In this document: piece by piece, positions 23,601 to 36,310 of the stretch
How positions within the stretch are numbered: position 1 is the first letter of the stretch
Layout of the letters: the number at the start of each line of letters is the position of its first letter
Source: Hydractinia symbiolongicarpus
Taxonomy: Eukaryota; Cnidaria; Hydrozoa; Anthoathecata; Hydractiniidae
Length of the DNA stretch: 64,000 bases
NCBI RefSeq assembly: GCF_029227915.1
Contig: NC_079881.1
Location: 14,981,501-15,045,500 of the forward strand
Reading direction: 5' to 3'
Made by a program: the position numbers and the translations under genes
Notes under the pieces: model-generated
Database searches by the model: none
The model's input: the letters and a program-made list of their open reading frames with translations, nothing else
Told to the model about the DNA's origin: nothing

Positions 23601-26600
23601 AGTCTCCAAATTAGGCTGTAAAAAGACCTATTATGCGTTTCAAAGGACTGTGTACGTAGTTAGCAGCGTTCATAGAGCCTGGCGTAAAGAAAACGAATTA
23701 ATACATCGTAGTTTATTGAAGTTGAAAGGAATAGGCCGATGACCTCCTGTCTGTGCTCATGGAACTCCCTGACTTAAGTGTAGTCTCCTCATTAGGCCAT
23801 AAGAGGCCGTATTACACGGTTTAAAGGTCTGTCCACGTAGTTAGGAACGTTCTCAGAGCCTGGCGCTCAAGAAAACGACTTAATACATCGTAGACCATTG
23901 AGATTAAAAGGAACAGCCGAATGGAACTTGTCAGAGTTAGTGGAATCACGTGATTTACGTGTAGACTCCATATTATGCCGTAAAAGGCCATATTACAGGC
24001 TTTAAAGGACTGTGCACGTAGTTAGCAGCATTCATAGAGCCTGGCGCACAAGAAAACGACTTAGTATATCGTAGTCCATTGAGATTAAAAGGAACAGACC
24101 AATAGGAACTTGTCTGTCCTCGTGGAATCACTTTATTTCCGTTTAGACTCCATGTTAGGCCGTAAAAGGCCATATTACAGGCTTTAAAGGCCTGTGGAAG
24201 AAGTTAGGAACGTTCTCAGAGCCTGGCGCTCAAGAAAACGACTTAATACATCGTAGACCTTCGAGATTAAAAGGAACAGCCGAATGGAACTTGTCAGAGT
24301 TAGTCGAATCACGTGATTTACGTGTAGACTCCATAATAGGTCGTAAAAAGCCATATTACAGGCTTTAAAGGACTGTGCACGTAGTTAGCAGCGTTCATAG
24401 AGCCTGGCGCACAGGAAAACGACTTAATACATCGTAGTCCATTGAGATTGACAGCAATAGACTGATGGCAACTTGTCCGGGCTCGTGGAATCACGTGATT
24501 TACGTGTAGGCTCCAAATTAAGACGTTAAAAGCGATATTACCGGCTTTAAAGGCCTGTGCACGTAGTTAGCAGCGTTCTCAGATCCCGGCGCTCAAGAAA
24601 ACGACTTAAGACATCGTAGTCCATTGAGATTGAAAGGAATAGACAGATGTCAACTTCTCTGTCCTTGTGGAAACACGTGGTTCACCTGTAGTCTCCAAAT
24701 TAGGCTGTAAAAAGACCTATTATGCGTTTCAAAAGACTGTGTACATAGTTAGCAGCGTTCATAGAGCCTGGCGTAAAGAAAACGAATTAATACATCGTAG
24801 TTTATTGAAGTTGAAAGGAATAGGCCGATGACCTCCTGTCTGTGCTCATGGAACTCCCTGACTTAAGTGTAGTCTCCTTATTAGGCCATAAGAGGCCGTA
24901 TTACACGGTTTAAAGGTCTGTCCACGTAATTAGGAACGTTCTCAGAGCCTGGCGCACAAGAAAACGGCTTATTATATCGTAGTCCAATGAGATTAAAAAG
25001 AACAGACTGATCCCCACTTGTCTGGGCTCGTGGAATCACGTGATTTACGTGTACACTCCAAATTAGGCCGTAAAAGGCCAAACTACAGGTTTTAAAGACA
25101 TGTGCACGTAGTTAGGAACGTTCTTAGAGCCTGGCGCTCAAGAAAACGACTTAATACATCGTAGACCATTGAGATTAAAAGGAACAGCCGAATGGAACTT
25201 GTCAGAGTTAGTGGAATCACGTGATTTACGTGTAGACTCCATATTAGGCCGTAAAAAGCCATATTACAGGCTTTAAAGGACTGTGCACGTAGTTAGCAGC
25301 GTTCATAGAGCCTGGCGCACAGGAAAACGACTTAGTATATCGTAGATCATTGAGATTAAAAGGAACAGCCGAATGGAACTTGTCGGAGTTTGTAGAATCA
25401 CGTGATTTACGTGTAGACTCCTCATTGAGCCGTAAATGTCCATATTACACACTTTAAAGGCCTGTACACGTAGTTGGTAACCTTTTTAGACACTGGCGCT
25501 AGAGAAAACGACTTAAGACATCGTAGTCCATTGAGATTGAAAGGAACAGACCAATGGGAACTTGTCCGGGCTCGTGGAATCAATTTATTCACGTTTAGAC
25601 TCCACATTAGGCCGTAAAAGGCCATATTACAGGCTTTAAAGGCCTGTGCACGTAGTTAGCAGCGTTCTTAGAGTCTGACGTTCAAGAAAACGAGTTATTA
25701 CATCGTAGTCAGTTGAGATTAAAAAGAACAGACTGATCCCCACTTGTCTGAGCTCGTGGAATCACGTGATTTACGTGTAGACTCCATGTTAGGCCGTAAA
25801 AGGCCATATTACAAGCTTTAAAGGCCTGTGGAAGAAGTTAGCAGCGTTCTTGCAGCCTGACGCTCAAGAAAACGAATTAATACATCGTAGTTCATTGAAG
25901 TTGAAAGGAATAGGCCGATGACCTCCTGTCTGTGCTCGTGGAACTCCCTGACTTAAGTGTAGTCTCCTTATTAGGCCATAAGAGGCCGTATTACACGGTT
26001 TAAAGGTCTGTCCACGTAATTAGGAACGTTCTCAGAGCCTGGCGCTCAAGAAAACGGCTTATTATATCGTAGTCCATTGAGATTAAAAAGAACAGACTGA
26101 TCCCCACTTGTCTGGGCTCGTGGAATCACGTGATTTACGTGTAGACTCCAAATTAGGCCGTAAAAGGCTAAATTACAGGCTTTAAAGACATGTGCACGTA
26201 GTTAGGAACGTTCTCAGAGCCTGGCGCTCAAGAAAACGACTTAATACATCGTAGACCATTGAGATTAAAAGGAACAGCCGAATGGAACTTGTCAGAGTTA
26301 GTGGAATCACGTGATTTACGTGTAGACTCCATATTATGCCGTAAAAGGCCATATTACAGGCTTTAAAGGACTGTGCACGTAGTTAGAAGCATTCATAGAG
26401 CCTGGCGCACAAGAAAACGACTTAGTATATCGTAGATCATTGAGATTAAAAGGAACAGCCGAATGGAACTTGTCGGAGTTTGTAGAATCACGTGATTTAC
26501 GTGTAGACTCCTCATTGAGCCGTAAATGTCCATATTACACACTTTAAAGGCCTGTACACGTAGTTGGTAACCTTTTTAGACACTGGCGCTAGAGAAAACG

Positions 26601-28627
26601 ACTTAAGACATCGTAGTCCATTGAGATTGAAAGGAACAGACCAATGGGAACTTGTCCGGGCTCGTGGAATCAATTTATTCACGTTTAGACTCCACATTAG
26701 GCCGTAAAAGGCCATATTACAGGCTTTAAAGGCCTGTGCACGTAGTTAGCAGCGTTCTTAGAGTCTGACGTTCAAGAAAACGAGTTATTACATCGTAGTC
26801 CATTGAGATTAAAAAGAACAGACTGATCCCCACTTGTCTGGGCTCGTGGAATCACGTGATTTACGTGTAGACTCCAAATTAGGCCGTAAAAGGCTAAATT
26901 ACAGGCTTTAAAGACATGTGCACGTAGTTAGGAACGTTCTCAGAGCCTGGCGCTCAAGAAAACGACTTAATACATCGTAGACCATTGAGATTAAAAGGAA
27001 CAGCCGAATGGAACTTGTCAGAGTTAGTGGAATCACGTGATTTACGTGTAGACTCCATATTATGCCGTAAAAGGCCATATTACAGGCTTTAAAGGACTGT
27101 GCACGTAGTTAGAAGCATTCATAGAGCCTGGCGCACAAGAAAACGACTTAGTATATCGTAGTCCATTGAGATTAAAAGGAACAGACCAATGGGAACTTGT
27201 CTGTCCTCGTGGAATCACTTTATTTCCGTTTAGACTCCATGTTAGGCCGTAAAAGGCCATATTACAGGCTTTAAAGGCCTGTGGAAGAAGTTAGCAGCGT
27301 TCTTGCAGCCTGACACTCAAGAAAACGACTTAATACATCGTAGACCATTGGGATTAAAAGGAACAGCCGAATGGAACTTGTCAGAGTTAGTGGAATCACG
27401 TGATTTACGTGTACACTCCATATTAGGCCGTAAAAAGCCATATTACAGGCTTTAAAGGACTGTGCACGTAGTTATAAGCGTTCATAGAGCCTGGCGTTCA
27501 AGAAAACGACTTAATACGTCTTAGACAATTGAGATTAAAAGGAACAGCCGAATGGAACTTGTCGGAGTTCGTAGAATCACGTGATTTACGTGTAGATTCC
27601 ATATTATGCCGTAAAAGGCCATATTACAAGCTTTAAAGGACTGTGCACGTAGTTAGCAGCGTTCATAGAGCCTGGCGCACAGGAAAACGACTTTGTATAT
27701 CGTAGTTCATTGAGATTAAAAGGAACAGACTAATGGGAACTTGTCTGTGCTCGTGGAATCACTTTATTTACGTTTAGACTCCATGTTAGGCCGTAAAAGG
27801 CCATATTACATGCTTTAAAGGCCTGTGGAAGAAGTTAGCAGGGTTCTTGCAGCCTGACGCTCAAGAAAACGTATTAATACATCGTAGTTCATTGAAGTTG
27901 AAAGGAATAGGCCGATGACCTCCTGTCTGTGCTCGTGGAATCACGTGACTTACATGCAGTCTCCTTATTAGGCCGTAAAAGGACCTATTATGCGTTTCAA
28001 AGGACTGTGTACGTAGTTAGCAGCGTTCATAGAGCCTGGCGTTTAAGAAAACGACTTAATACATCGTAGGCAATTGAGATTAAAAGGAACAGCCGAATGG
28101 AACTTGTCGGAGTTCGTAGAATCACGTGATTTGCATGTATACTCCATATTATGCCGTAAGAGGCCATATTACAAGCTTTAAAGGACTGTGCACGTAGTTA
28201 GCAGCGTTCATAGAGCCTGGCGCACAGGAAAACGATTTAGTATATCCTAGTCCATTGAAATTAAAAGGAACAGACTAATGGGAACTTGTCTGTGCTCGTG
28301 GAATCACTTTATTTACGTTTAGACTCCTCATTGAGCCGTAAAATGCCATATTACAGGCTTTAAAGGCCTGTGAACGTAGTTAGCAGCGTTCTCAGATCCT
28401 GGCGCTCAGGAAAACGACTTAAGACATCGTAGTCCATTGAGATTAAAAGGAACAGCCGAATGGAACTTGTCAGAGTTAGTGGAATCACGTGATTTACGTG
28501 TAGACTCCTCATTGAGCCGTAAATGTCCATATTACAGGCTTTAAAGACCTGTGAACGTAGTTAGCAGCGTTCTCAGATCCTGGCGCTCAAGAAAACGACT
28601 TAAGACATCGTAGTCCATTGAGATTGA
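16361..28627 (+). repeat. Right copy of the 84-monomer segmental duplication
   Basis: This is the partner of 1,112-13,740. The offset is 15,249 bp up to about 27,308 and 14,887 bp beyond that, because the 362 bp dimer at 12,061-12,422 is absent here. The match ends at about 28,627 inside CCATTGAGATTGA, where this copy continues with type-e sequence and the left copy continues with CAGGAATAGACTG. A patch near 28,325 reads CTCCTCATTGAGCC where the left copy (13,438) reads CTCCATGTTAGGCC. This is best explained by local gene conversion between monomers. Confidence 0.9.
16644..21727 (+). repeat. 14-monomer HOR pair inside the right large copy
   Basis: This is the 15,249-bp-shifted counterpart of the pair at 1,395-6,478, with units at 16,644-19,185 and 19,186-21,727. 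The same chimeric junction (GATTAAAAGAAATAGACAG) is present at 19,181-19,199. The 2,542-bp tandem duplication therefore came before the 84-monomer duplication. Confidence 0.87.
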
Positions 28628-29420
28628 AAGGAATAGACAGATGTCAACTTCTCTGTCCTTGTGGAAACACGTGGTTCACCTGTAGTCTCCAAATTAGGCT
28701 GTAAAAAGACCTATTATGCGTTTCAAAGGACTGTGTACGTAGTTAGCAGCGTTCATAGAGCCTGGCGTAAAGAAAACGAATTAATACATCGTAGTTTATT
28801 GAAGTTGAAAGGAATAGGCCGATGACCTCCTGTCTGTGCTCATGGAACTCCCTGACTTAAGTGTAGTCTTCTCATTAGGCCATAAGAGGCCGTATTACAC
28901 GGTTTAAAGGTCTGTCCACGTAGTTAAGAACGTTCTCAGAGCCTGGCGCTCAAGAAAACGACTTAATACATCGTAGACCATTGAGATTAAAAGGAACAGC
29001 CGAATGGAACTTGTCAGAGTTAGTGGAATCACGTGATTTACGTGTAGACTCCATAATAGGTCGTAAAAAGCCATATTACAGGCTTTAAAGGACTGTACAC
29101 GTAGTTGGTAACCTTTTTAGACACTGGCGCTAGAGAAAACGACTTAAGACATCGTAGTCCATTGAGATTGAAAGGAACAGACCAATGGGAACTTGTCCGG
29201 GCTCGTGGAATCAATTTATTCACGTTTAGACTCCACATTAGGCCGTAAAAGGCCATATTACAGGCTTTAAAGGCCTGTGCACGTAGTTAGCAGCGTTCTT
29301 AGAGTCTGACGTTCAAGAAAACGAGTTATTACATCGTAGTCAGTTGAGATTAAAAAGAACAGACTGATCCCCACTTGTCTGAGCTCGTGGAATCACGTGA
29401 TTTACGTGTAGACTCCATGT
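27775..29420 (+). repeat. 9-monomer HOR, copy 1 (1,634 bp period)
   Basis: Three successive copies begin at equivalent TAGGCCG positions 27,787, 29,421 and 31,054, giving periods of 1,634 and 1,633 bp. The diagnostic series is GTTAGCAGGGTTCTTGCAG, then AGAAAACGTATTAATAC, then TTTGCATGTATACTCC, then TATATCCTAGTCC. Copy 1 differs at a conversion-like patch near 28,325 (CTCCTCATTGAGCC for CTCCATGTTAGGCC). Confidence 0.86.
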
Positions 29421-31053
29421 TAGGCCGTAAAAGGCCATATTACATGCTTTAAAGGCCTGTGGAAGAAGTTAGCAGGGTTCTTGCAGCCTGACGCTCAAGA
29501 AAACGTATTAATACATCGTAGTTCATTGAAGTTGAAAGGAATAGGCCGATGACCTCCTGTCTGTGCTCGTGGAATCACGTGACTTACATGCAGTCTCCTT
29601 ATTAGGCCGTAAAAGGACCTATTATGCGTTTCAAAGGACTGTGTACGTAGTTAGCAGCGTTCATAGAGCCTGGCGTTTAAGAAAACGACTTAATACATCG
29701 TAGGCAATTGAGATTAAAAGGAACAGCCGAATGGAACTTGTCGGAGTTCGTAGAATCACGTGATTTGCATGTATACTCCATATTATGCCGTAAGAGGCCA
29801 TATTACAAGCTTTAAAGGACTGTGCACGTAGTTAGCAGCGTTCATAGAGCCTGGCGCACAGGAAAACGATTTAGTATATCCTAGTCCATTGAAATTAAAA
29901 GGAACAGACTAATGGGAACTTGTCTGTGCTCGTGGAATCACTTTATTTACGTTTAGACTCCATGTTAGGCCGTAAAATGCCATATTACAGGCTTTAAAGG
30001 CCTGTGAACGTAGTTAGCAGCGTTCTCAGATCCTGGCGCTCAGGAAAACGACTTAAGACATCGTAGTCCATTGAGATTAAAAGGAACAGCCGAATGGAAC
30101 TTGTCAGAGTTAGTGGAATCACGTGATTTACGTGTAGACTCCTCATTGAGCCGTAAATGTCCATATTACAGGCTTTAAAGACCTGTGAACGTAGTTAGCA
30201 GCGTTCTCAGATCCTGGCGCTCAAGAAAACGACTTAAGACATCGTAGTCCATTGAGATTGAAAGGAATAGACAGATGTCAACTTCTCTGTCCTTGTGGAA
30301 ACACGTGGTTCACCTGTAGTCTCCAAATTAGGCTGTAAAAAGACCTATTATGCGTTTCAAAGGACTGTGTACGTAGTTAGCAGCGTTCATAGAGCCTGGC
30401 GTAAAGAAAACGAATTAATACATCGTAGTTTATTGAAGTTGAAAGGAATAGGCCGATGACCTCCTGTCTGTGCTCATGGAACTCCCTGACTTAAGTGTAG
30501 TCTCCTCATTAGGCCATAAGAGGCCGTATTACACGGTTTAAAGGTCTGTCCACGTAGTTAAGAACGTTCTCAGAGCCTGGCGCTCAAGAAAACGACTTAA
30601 TACATCGTAGACCATTGAGATTAAAAGGAACAGCCGAATGGAACTTGTCAGAGTTAGTGGAATCACGTGATTTACGTGTAGACTCCATAATAGGTCGTAA
30701 AAAGCCATATTACCGGCTTTAAAGGACTGTACACGTAGTTGGTAACCTTTTTAGACACTGGCGCTAGAGAAAACGACTTAAGACATCGTAGTCCATTGAG
30801 ATTAAAAGGAAGAGCCGAATGGAACTTGGCAGAGTTCGTAGAATCGCGTGATTCACGTGTAGTCTCCATATTATGCCGTAAAAGGCCATATTACAGGCTT
30901 TAAAGGACTGTGCACGTAGTTAGCTGCATTCATAGAGCCTGGTGCACAAGAAAACGACTTAGTATATCGTAGTCCATTGAGATTAAAAGGAACAGACCAA
31001 TGGGAACTTGTCTGTCCTCGTGGAATCACGTGATTTACGTTTAGACTCCATGT
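29421..31053 (+). repeat. 9-monomer HOR, copy 2
   Basis: Follows copy 1 at 1,634 bp and matches it to about 30,804. From there to 31,053 it instead matches 12,108-12,353, the dimer found only in the left large copy (AACTTGGCAGAGTTC, GTTAGCTGCATTC). The switch lies in CCATTGAGATTAAAAGGA. Near 30,714 it reads ATTACCGGCTTTAA where copy 1 has ATTACAGGCTTTAA. Confidence 0.85.
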
Positions 31054-32310
31054 TAGGCCGTAAAAGGCCATATTACATGCTTTAAAGGCCTGTGGAAGAA
31101 GTTAGCAGGGTTCTTGCAGCCTGACGCTCAAGAAAACGTATTAATACATCGTAGTTCATTGAAGTTGAAAGGAATAGGCCGATGACCTCCTGTCTGTGCT
31201 CGTGGAATCACGTGACTTACATGCAGTCTCCTTATTAGGCCGTAAAAGGACCTATTATGCGTTTCAAAGGACTGTGTACGTAGTTAGCAGCGTTCATGGA
31301 GCCTGGCGTTTAAGAAAACGACTTAATACATCGTAGGCAATTGAGATTAAAAGGAACAGCCGAATGGAACTTGTCGGAGTTCGTAGAATCACGTGATTTG
31401 CATGTATACTCCATATTATGCCGTAAGAGGCCATATTACAAGCTTTAAAGGACTGTGCACGTAGTTAGCAGCGTTCATAGAGCCTGGCGCACAGGAAAAC
31501 GATTTAGTATATCCTAGTCCATTGAGATTAAAAGGAACAGACTAATGGGAACTTGTCTGTGCTCGTGGAATCACTTTATTTACGTTTAGACTCCATGTTA
31601 GGCCGTAAAATGCCATATTACAGGCTTTAAAGGCCTGTGAACGTAGTTAGCAGCGTTCTCAGATCCTGGCGCTCAGGAAAACGACTTAAGACATCGTAGT
31701 CCATTGAGATTAAAAGGAATAGGCCGAATGGAACTTGTCAGAGTTAGTGGAATCACGTGATTTACGTGTAGACTCCTCATTGAGCCGTAAATGTCCATAT
31801 TACAGGCTTTAAAGACCTGTGAACGTAGTTAGCAGCGTTCTCAGATCCTGGCGCTCAAGAAAACGACTTAAGACATCGTAGTCCATTGAGATTGAAAGGA
31901 ATAGACAGATGTCAACTTCTCTGTCCTTGTGGAAACACGTGGTTCACCTGTAGTCTCCAAATTAGGCTGTAAAAAGACCTATTATGCGTTTCAAAGGACT
32001 GTGTACGTAGTTAGCAGCGTTCATAGAGCCTGGCGTAAAGAAAACGACTTAATACATCGTAGTTTATTGAAGTTGAAAGGAATAGGCCGATGACCTCCTG
32101 TCTGTGCTCATGGAACTCCCTGACTTAAGTGTAGTCTCCTCATTAGGCCATAAGAGGCCGTATTACACGGTTTAAAGGTCTGTCCACGTAGTTAGGAACG
32201 TTCTCAGAGCCTGGCGCTCAAGAAAACGACTTAATACATCGTAGACCATTGAGATTAAAAGGAACAGCCGAATGGAACTTGTCAGAGTTAGTGGAATCAC
32301 GTGATTTACG
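31054..32310 (+). repeat. 9-monomer HOR, copy 3 (truncated)
   Basis: Matches copy 2 at 1,633 bp from 31,054 to about 32,310. There it diverges (CATATTATGCC instead of CATAATAGGTCG) and continues with sequence matching 8.7 kb and 24.0 kb. About seven of nine monomers are present. Small differences include CATGGAGCC near 31,297 and GGAATAGGCCGAATGG near 31,716. Confidence 0.83.
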
Positions 32311-32836
32311 TGTAGACTCCATATTATGCCGTAAAAGGCCATATTACAGGCTTTAAAGGACTGTGCACGTAGTTAGCAGCATTCATAGAGCCTGGCGCAC
32401 AAGAAAACGACTTAGTATATCGTAGTCCATTGAGATTAAAAGGAACAGACCAATGGGAACTTGTCTGTCCTCGTGGAATCACTTTATTTCCGTTTAGACT
32501 CCATGTTAGGCCGTAAAAGGCCATATTACAGGCTTTAAAGGCCTGTGGAAGAAGTTAGGAACGTTCTCAGAGCCTGGCGCTCAAGAAAACGACTTAATAC
32601 ATCGTAGACCTTTGAGATTAAAAGGAACAGCCGAATGGAACTTGTCAGAGTTAGTCGAATCACGTGATTTACGTGTAGACTCCATAATAGGTCGTAAAAA
32701 GCCATATTACAGGCTTTAAAGGACTGTGCACGTAGTTAGCAGCGTTCATAGAGCCTGGCGCACAGGAAAACGACTTAATACATCGTAGTCCATTGAGATT
32801 GACAGCAATAGACTGATGGCAACTTGTCCGGGCTCG
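32150..32836 (+). repeat. Block copied from 23,800-24,485 (offset 8,351 bp)
   Basis: Carries the rare GTAGACCTTTGAGATT (here near 32,606) matching GTAGACCTTCGAGATT at 24,253 and 9,004, followed by CCATAATAGGTCGTAAAAAG. The offset to the right large copy is 8,351 bp, 46 monomers. Confidence 0.8.
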
Positions 32837-33696
32837 TGGAATCACGTGATTTACGTGTAGACTCCATATTAGGCCGTAAAAAGCCATATTACAGGCTTTA
32901 AAGGACTGTGCACGTAGTTAGCAGCGTTCATAGAGCCTGGCGCACAGGAAAACGACTTAGTATATCGTAGACCATTGAGATTAAAAGGAACAGCCGAAAG
33001 GAACTTGTCAGAGTTTGTAGAATCACGTGATTTACGTGTAGACTCCTCATTGAGCCGTAAATGTCCATATTACACACTTTAAAGGCCTGTACACGTAGTT
33101 GGTAACCTTTTTAGACACTAGCGCTAGAGAAAACGACTTAAGACATCGTAGTCCATTGAGATTGAAAGGAACAGACCAATGGGAACTTGTCCGGGCTCGT
33201 GGAATCAATTTATTCACGTTTAGACTCCACATTAGGCCGTAAAAGGCCATATTACAGGCTTTAAAGGCCTGTGCACGTAGTTAGCAGCGTTCTTAGAGTC
33301 TGACGTTCAAGAAAACGAGTTATTACATCGTAGTCAGTTGAGATTAAAAAGAACAGACTGATCCCCACTTGTCTGAGCTCGTGGAATCACGTGATTTACG
33401 TGTAGACTCCATGTTAGGCCGTAAAAGGCCATATTACAGGCTTTAAAGGCCTGTGGAAGAAGTTAGCAGCGTTCTTGCAGCCTGACGCTCAAGAAAACGA
33501 ATTAATACATCGTAGTTCATTGAAGTTGAAAGGACTAGGCCGATGACCTCCTGTCTGTGCTCGTGGAACTCCCTGACTTAAGTGTAGTCTCCTTATTAGG
33601 CCATAAGAGGCCGTATTACACGGTTTAAAGGTCTGTCCACGTAATTAGGAACGTTCTCAGAGCCTGGCGCTCAAGAAAACGGCTTATTATATCGTA
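32837..33696 (+). repeat. Block copied from 25,212-26,071 (offset 7,625 bp)
   Basis: The offset to the right large copy changes from 8,351 to 7,625 bp at about 32,837. The difference of 726 bp means four monomers present at 24.5-25.2 kb are missing here. It includes the g-type TTGGTAACCTTTTTAGACAC monomer and GTTATTACATCGTAGTCAG. It ends at 33,697, where CGTAGTCC becomes CGTAGACT and the 4-monomer domain begins. Confidence 0.8.
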
Positions 33697-35038
33697 GACT
33701 ATTGAGATTAAAAGGAACAACCGAATGGAACTTGTCGGAGTTCGTAGAATCACGTGATTTACGTGTAGACTCCATATTAGGCGTAAATGGCCATATTACA
33801 GGCTTTAAAGACATGTGCACGTAGTTAGGAACGTTCTCAGAGCCTGGCGCTCAAGAAAACGACTTAATACATCGTAGACCATTGAGATTAAAAGGAACCG
33901 CCGAATGGAACTTGTCAGAGTTAGTGGAATCACGTGATTTACGTGTAGACTCTATATTAGGCCGTAAAAAGCCATATTACAGGCTTTAAAGGACTGTGCA
34001 CGTAGTTAGCAGCGTTCATAGAGCCTGGCGCACAGGAAAACGACTTAGTAAATCGTAGTCCATTGAGATTGAAAGGAATAGACCGATGGCAACTTCTCTG
34101 GGCTCGTGGAATCACGTGACATACATGCAGTCTCCTTATTAGGCCGTAAAAGGACCTATTATGCGTTTCAAAGGACTGTGTACGTAGTTAGCAACGTTCA
34201 TAGAGCCTGGTGTTCAAGAAAACGACTTAATACATCGTAGTTCATTGAAATTGAAAGGAATAGGCCGATGACCTCCTGTCTGTGCTCGTGGAACTCCCTG
34301 ACTTAAGTGTAGTCTCCTTATTAGGCCATTAGAGGCCGTATTACACGGTTTAAAGGTCTGTCCACGTAATTAGGAACGTTCTCAGAGCCTAGCGCTCAAG
34401 AAAACGGCTTATTATATCGTAGACTATTGAGATTAAAAGGAACAGCCGAATGGAACTTGTCGGAGTTCGTAGAATCACGTGATTTACGTGTAGACTCCAT
34501 ATTAGGCGTAAATGGCCATATTACAGACTTTAAAGACATGTGCACGTAGTAAGGAACGTTTTCAGAGCCTGGCGCTCAAGAAAACGACTTAATACATCGT
34601 AGACCATTGAGATTAATAGGAACCGATGAATGGAACTTGTCAGAGTTAGTGGAATCACGTGATTTACGTGTAGACTCTATATTAGGCCGTAAAAAGCCAT
34701 ATTACAGGCTTTAAAGGACTGTGCACGTAGTTAGCAGCGTTCATAGAGCCTGGCGCACAGGAAAACGACTTAGTAAATCGTAGTCCATTGAGATTGAAAG
34801 GAATAGACCGATGGCAACTTCTTTGGGCTCGTGGAATCACGTGACTTACATGCAGTCTCCTTATTAGGCCGTAAAAGGACCTATTATGCGTTTCAAAGGA
34901 CTGTGTACGTAGTTAGCAACATTCATAGAGCCTGGTGTTCAAGAAAACGACTTAATACATCGTAGTTCATTAAAATTGAAAGGAATAGGCCGATGACCTC
35001 CTGTCTGTGCTCGTGGAACTCCCTGACTTAAGTGTAGT
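33589..35038 (+). repeat. 4-monomer HOR (725 bp), two tandem units
   Basis: Units start at type-c CTCCTTATT boxes at 33,589 and 34,314, with the next at 35,039, so both are 725 bp. The order is c, then CTCCATATTAGGCGTAAATGG (one C missing in GGCCG), then CTCTATATTAGGCCG, then d. The copies differ at scattered bases such as CCATTAGAGG near 34,327 and GATTAATAGGAACCG near 34,612, so they are older than the 84-monomer copies. Confidence 0.88.
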
Positions 35039-35329
35039 CTCCTTATTAGGCCATAAGAGGCCGTATTACACGATTTAAAGGTCTGTCCACGTAATTAGGA
35101 ACGTTCTCAGAGCCTGGCGCTCAAGAAAACGGCTTATTATATCGTAGTCCAATGAGATTGAAAGGAATAAACCGATGGCAATTTGGCTAGGCTCGCGGAA
35201 TCACGTGATTTACGTGTAGATTCCAAATTAGGCCGCAAAAGGCCATATTTCAGGCTTTAAAAACCTGTGCACGTATTTAGGAACGTTCTCAGAGCCTGGC
35301 GCTCAAGAAAACGAGTTAGTACATCGTAG

Positions 35330-36130
35330 ACAATTGAGATTAAAAGGAACAGCCGAATGGAACTTGTCGGAGTTCGTAGAATCACGTGATTTACGTGTAG
35401 ATTCCATATTATGCCGTAAAAGGCCATATTACAAGCTTTAAAGGATTGTGCAGGTAGTTAGCAGCGTTCATAGAGCCTGGCGCACAGGAAAACGACTTTG
35501 TATATCGTAGTCCATTGAGATTAAAAGGAACAGACTAATGGGAACTTGTCTGTGCTCGTGGAATCACTTTATTTACGTTTAGACTCCATGTTAGGCCGTA
35601 AAAGGCCATATTACATGCTTTAAAGGCCTGTGGAAGAAGTTAGCAGGGTTCTTGCAGCCTGACGCTCAAGAAAACGTATTAATACATCGTAGTTCATTGA
35701 AGTTGAAAGGAATAGGCCGATGACCTCCTGTCTGTGCTCGTGGAATCACGTGACTTACATGCAGTCTCCTTATTAGGCCGTAAAAGGACCTATTATGCGT
35801 TTCAAAGGACTGTGTACGTAGTTAGCAGCGTTCATAGAGCCTGGCGTTCAAGAAAACGACTTAATACATCGTAGGCAATTGAGATTAAAAGGAACAGCCG
35901 AATGGAACTTGTCGGAGTTCGTAGAATCACGTGATTTGCATGTATACTCCATATTATGCCGTAAGAGGCCATATTACAAGCTTTAAAGGACTGTGCACGT
36001 AGTTAGCAGCGTTCATAGAGCCTGGCGCACAGGAAAACGATTTAGTATATCCTAGTCCATTGAGATTAAAAGGAACACACTAATGGGAACTTGTCTGTGC
36101 TCGTGGAATCACTTTATTTACGTTTAGACT
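35330..36130 (+). repeat. Block matching 27,525-28,325 (offset 7,805 bp)
   Basis: Marked by TACGTGTAGATTCCATATTA (near 35,394), AGAAAACGTATTAATAC, TTTGCATGTATACTCC and TATATCCTAGTCC. All of these also occur at 12.6-13.4 kb and in the 9-monomer copies. It interrupts the 4-monomer domain. The offset of 7,805 bp is 43 monomers. Confidence 0.82.
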
Positions 36131-36310
36131 CCATGTTAGGCCGTAAAAGGCCATATTACAGGCTTTAAAGGCCTGTGGAAGAAGTTAGCAGCGTTCTTGC
36201 AGCCTGACGCTCAAGAAAACGAATTAATACATCGTAGTTCATTGAAGTTGAAAGGAATAGGCCGATGACCTCCTGTCTGTGCTCGTGGAACTCCCTGACT
36301 TAAGTGTAGT

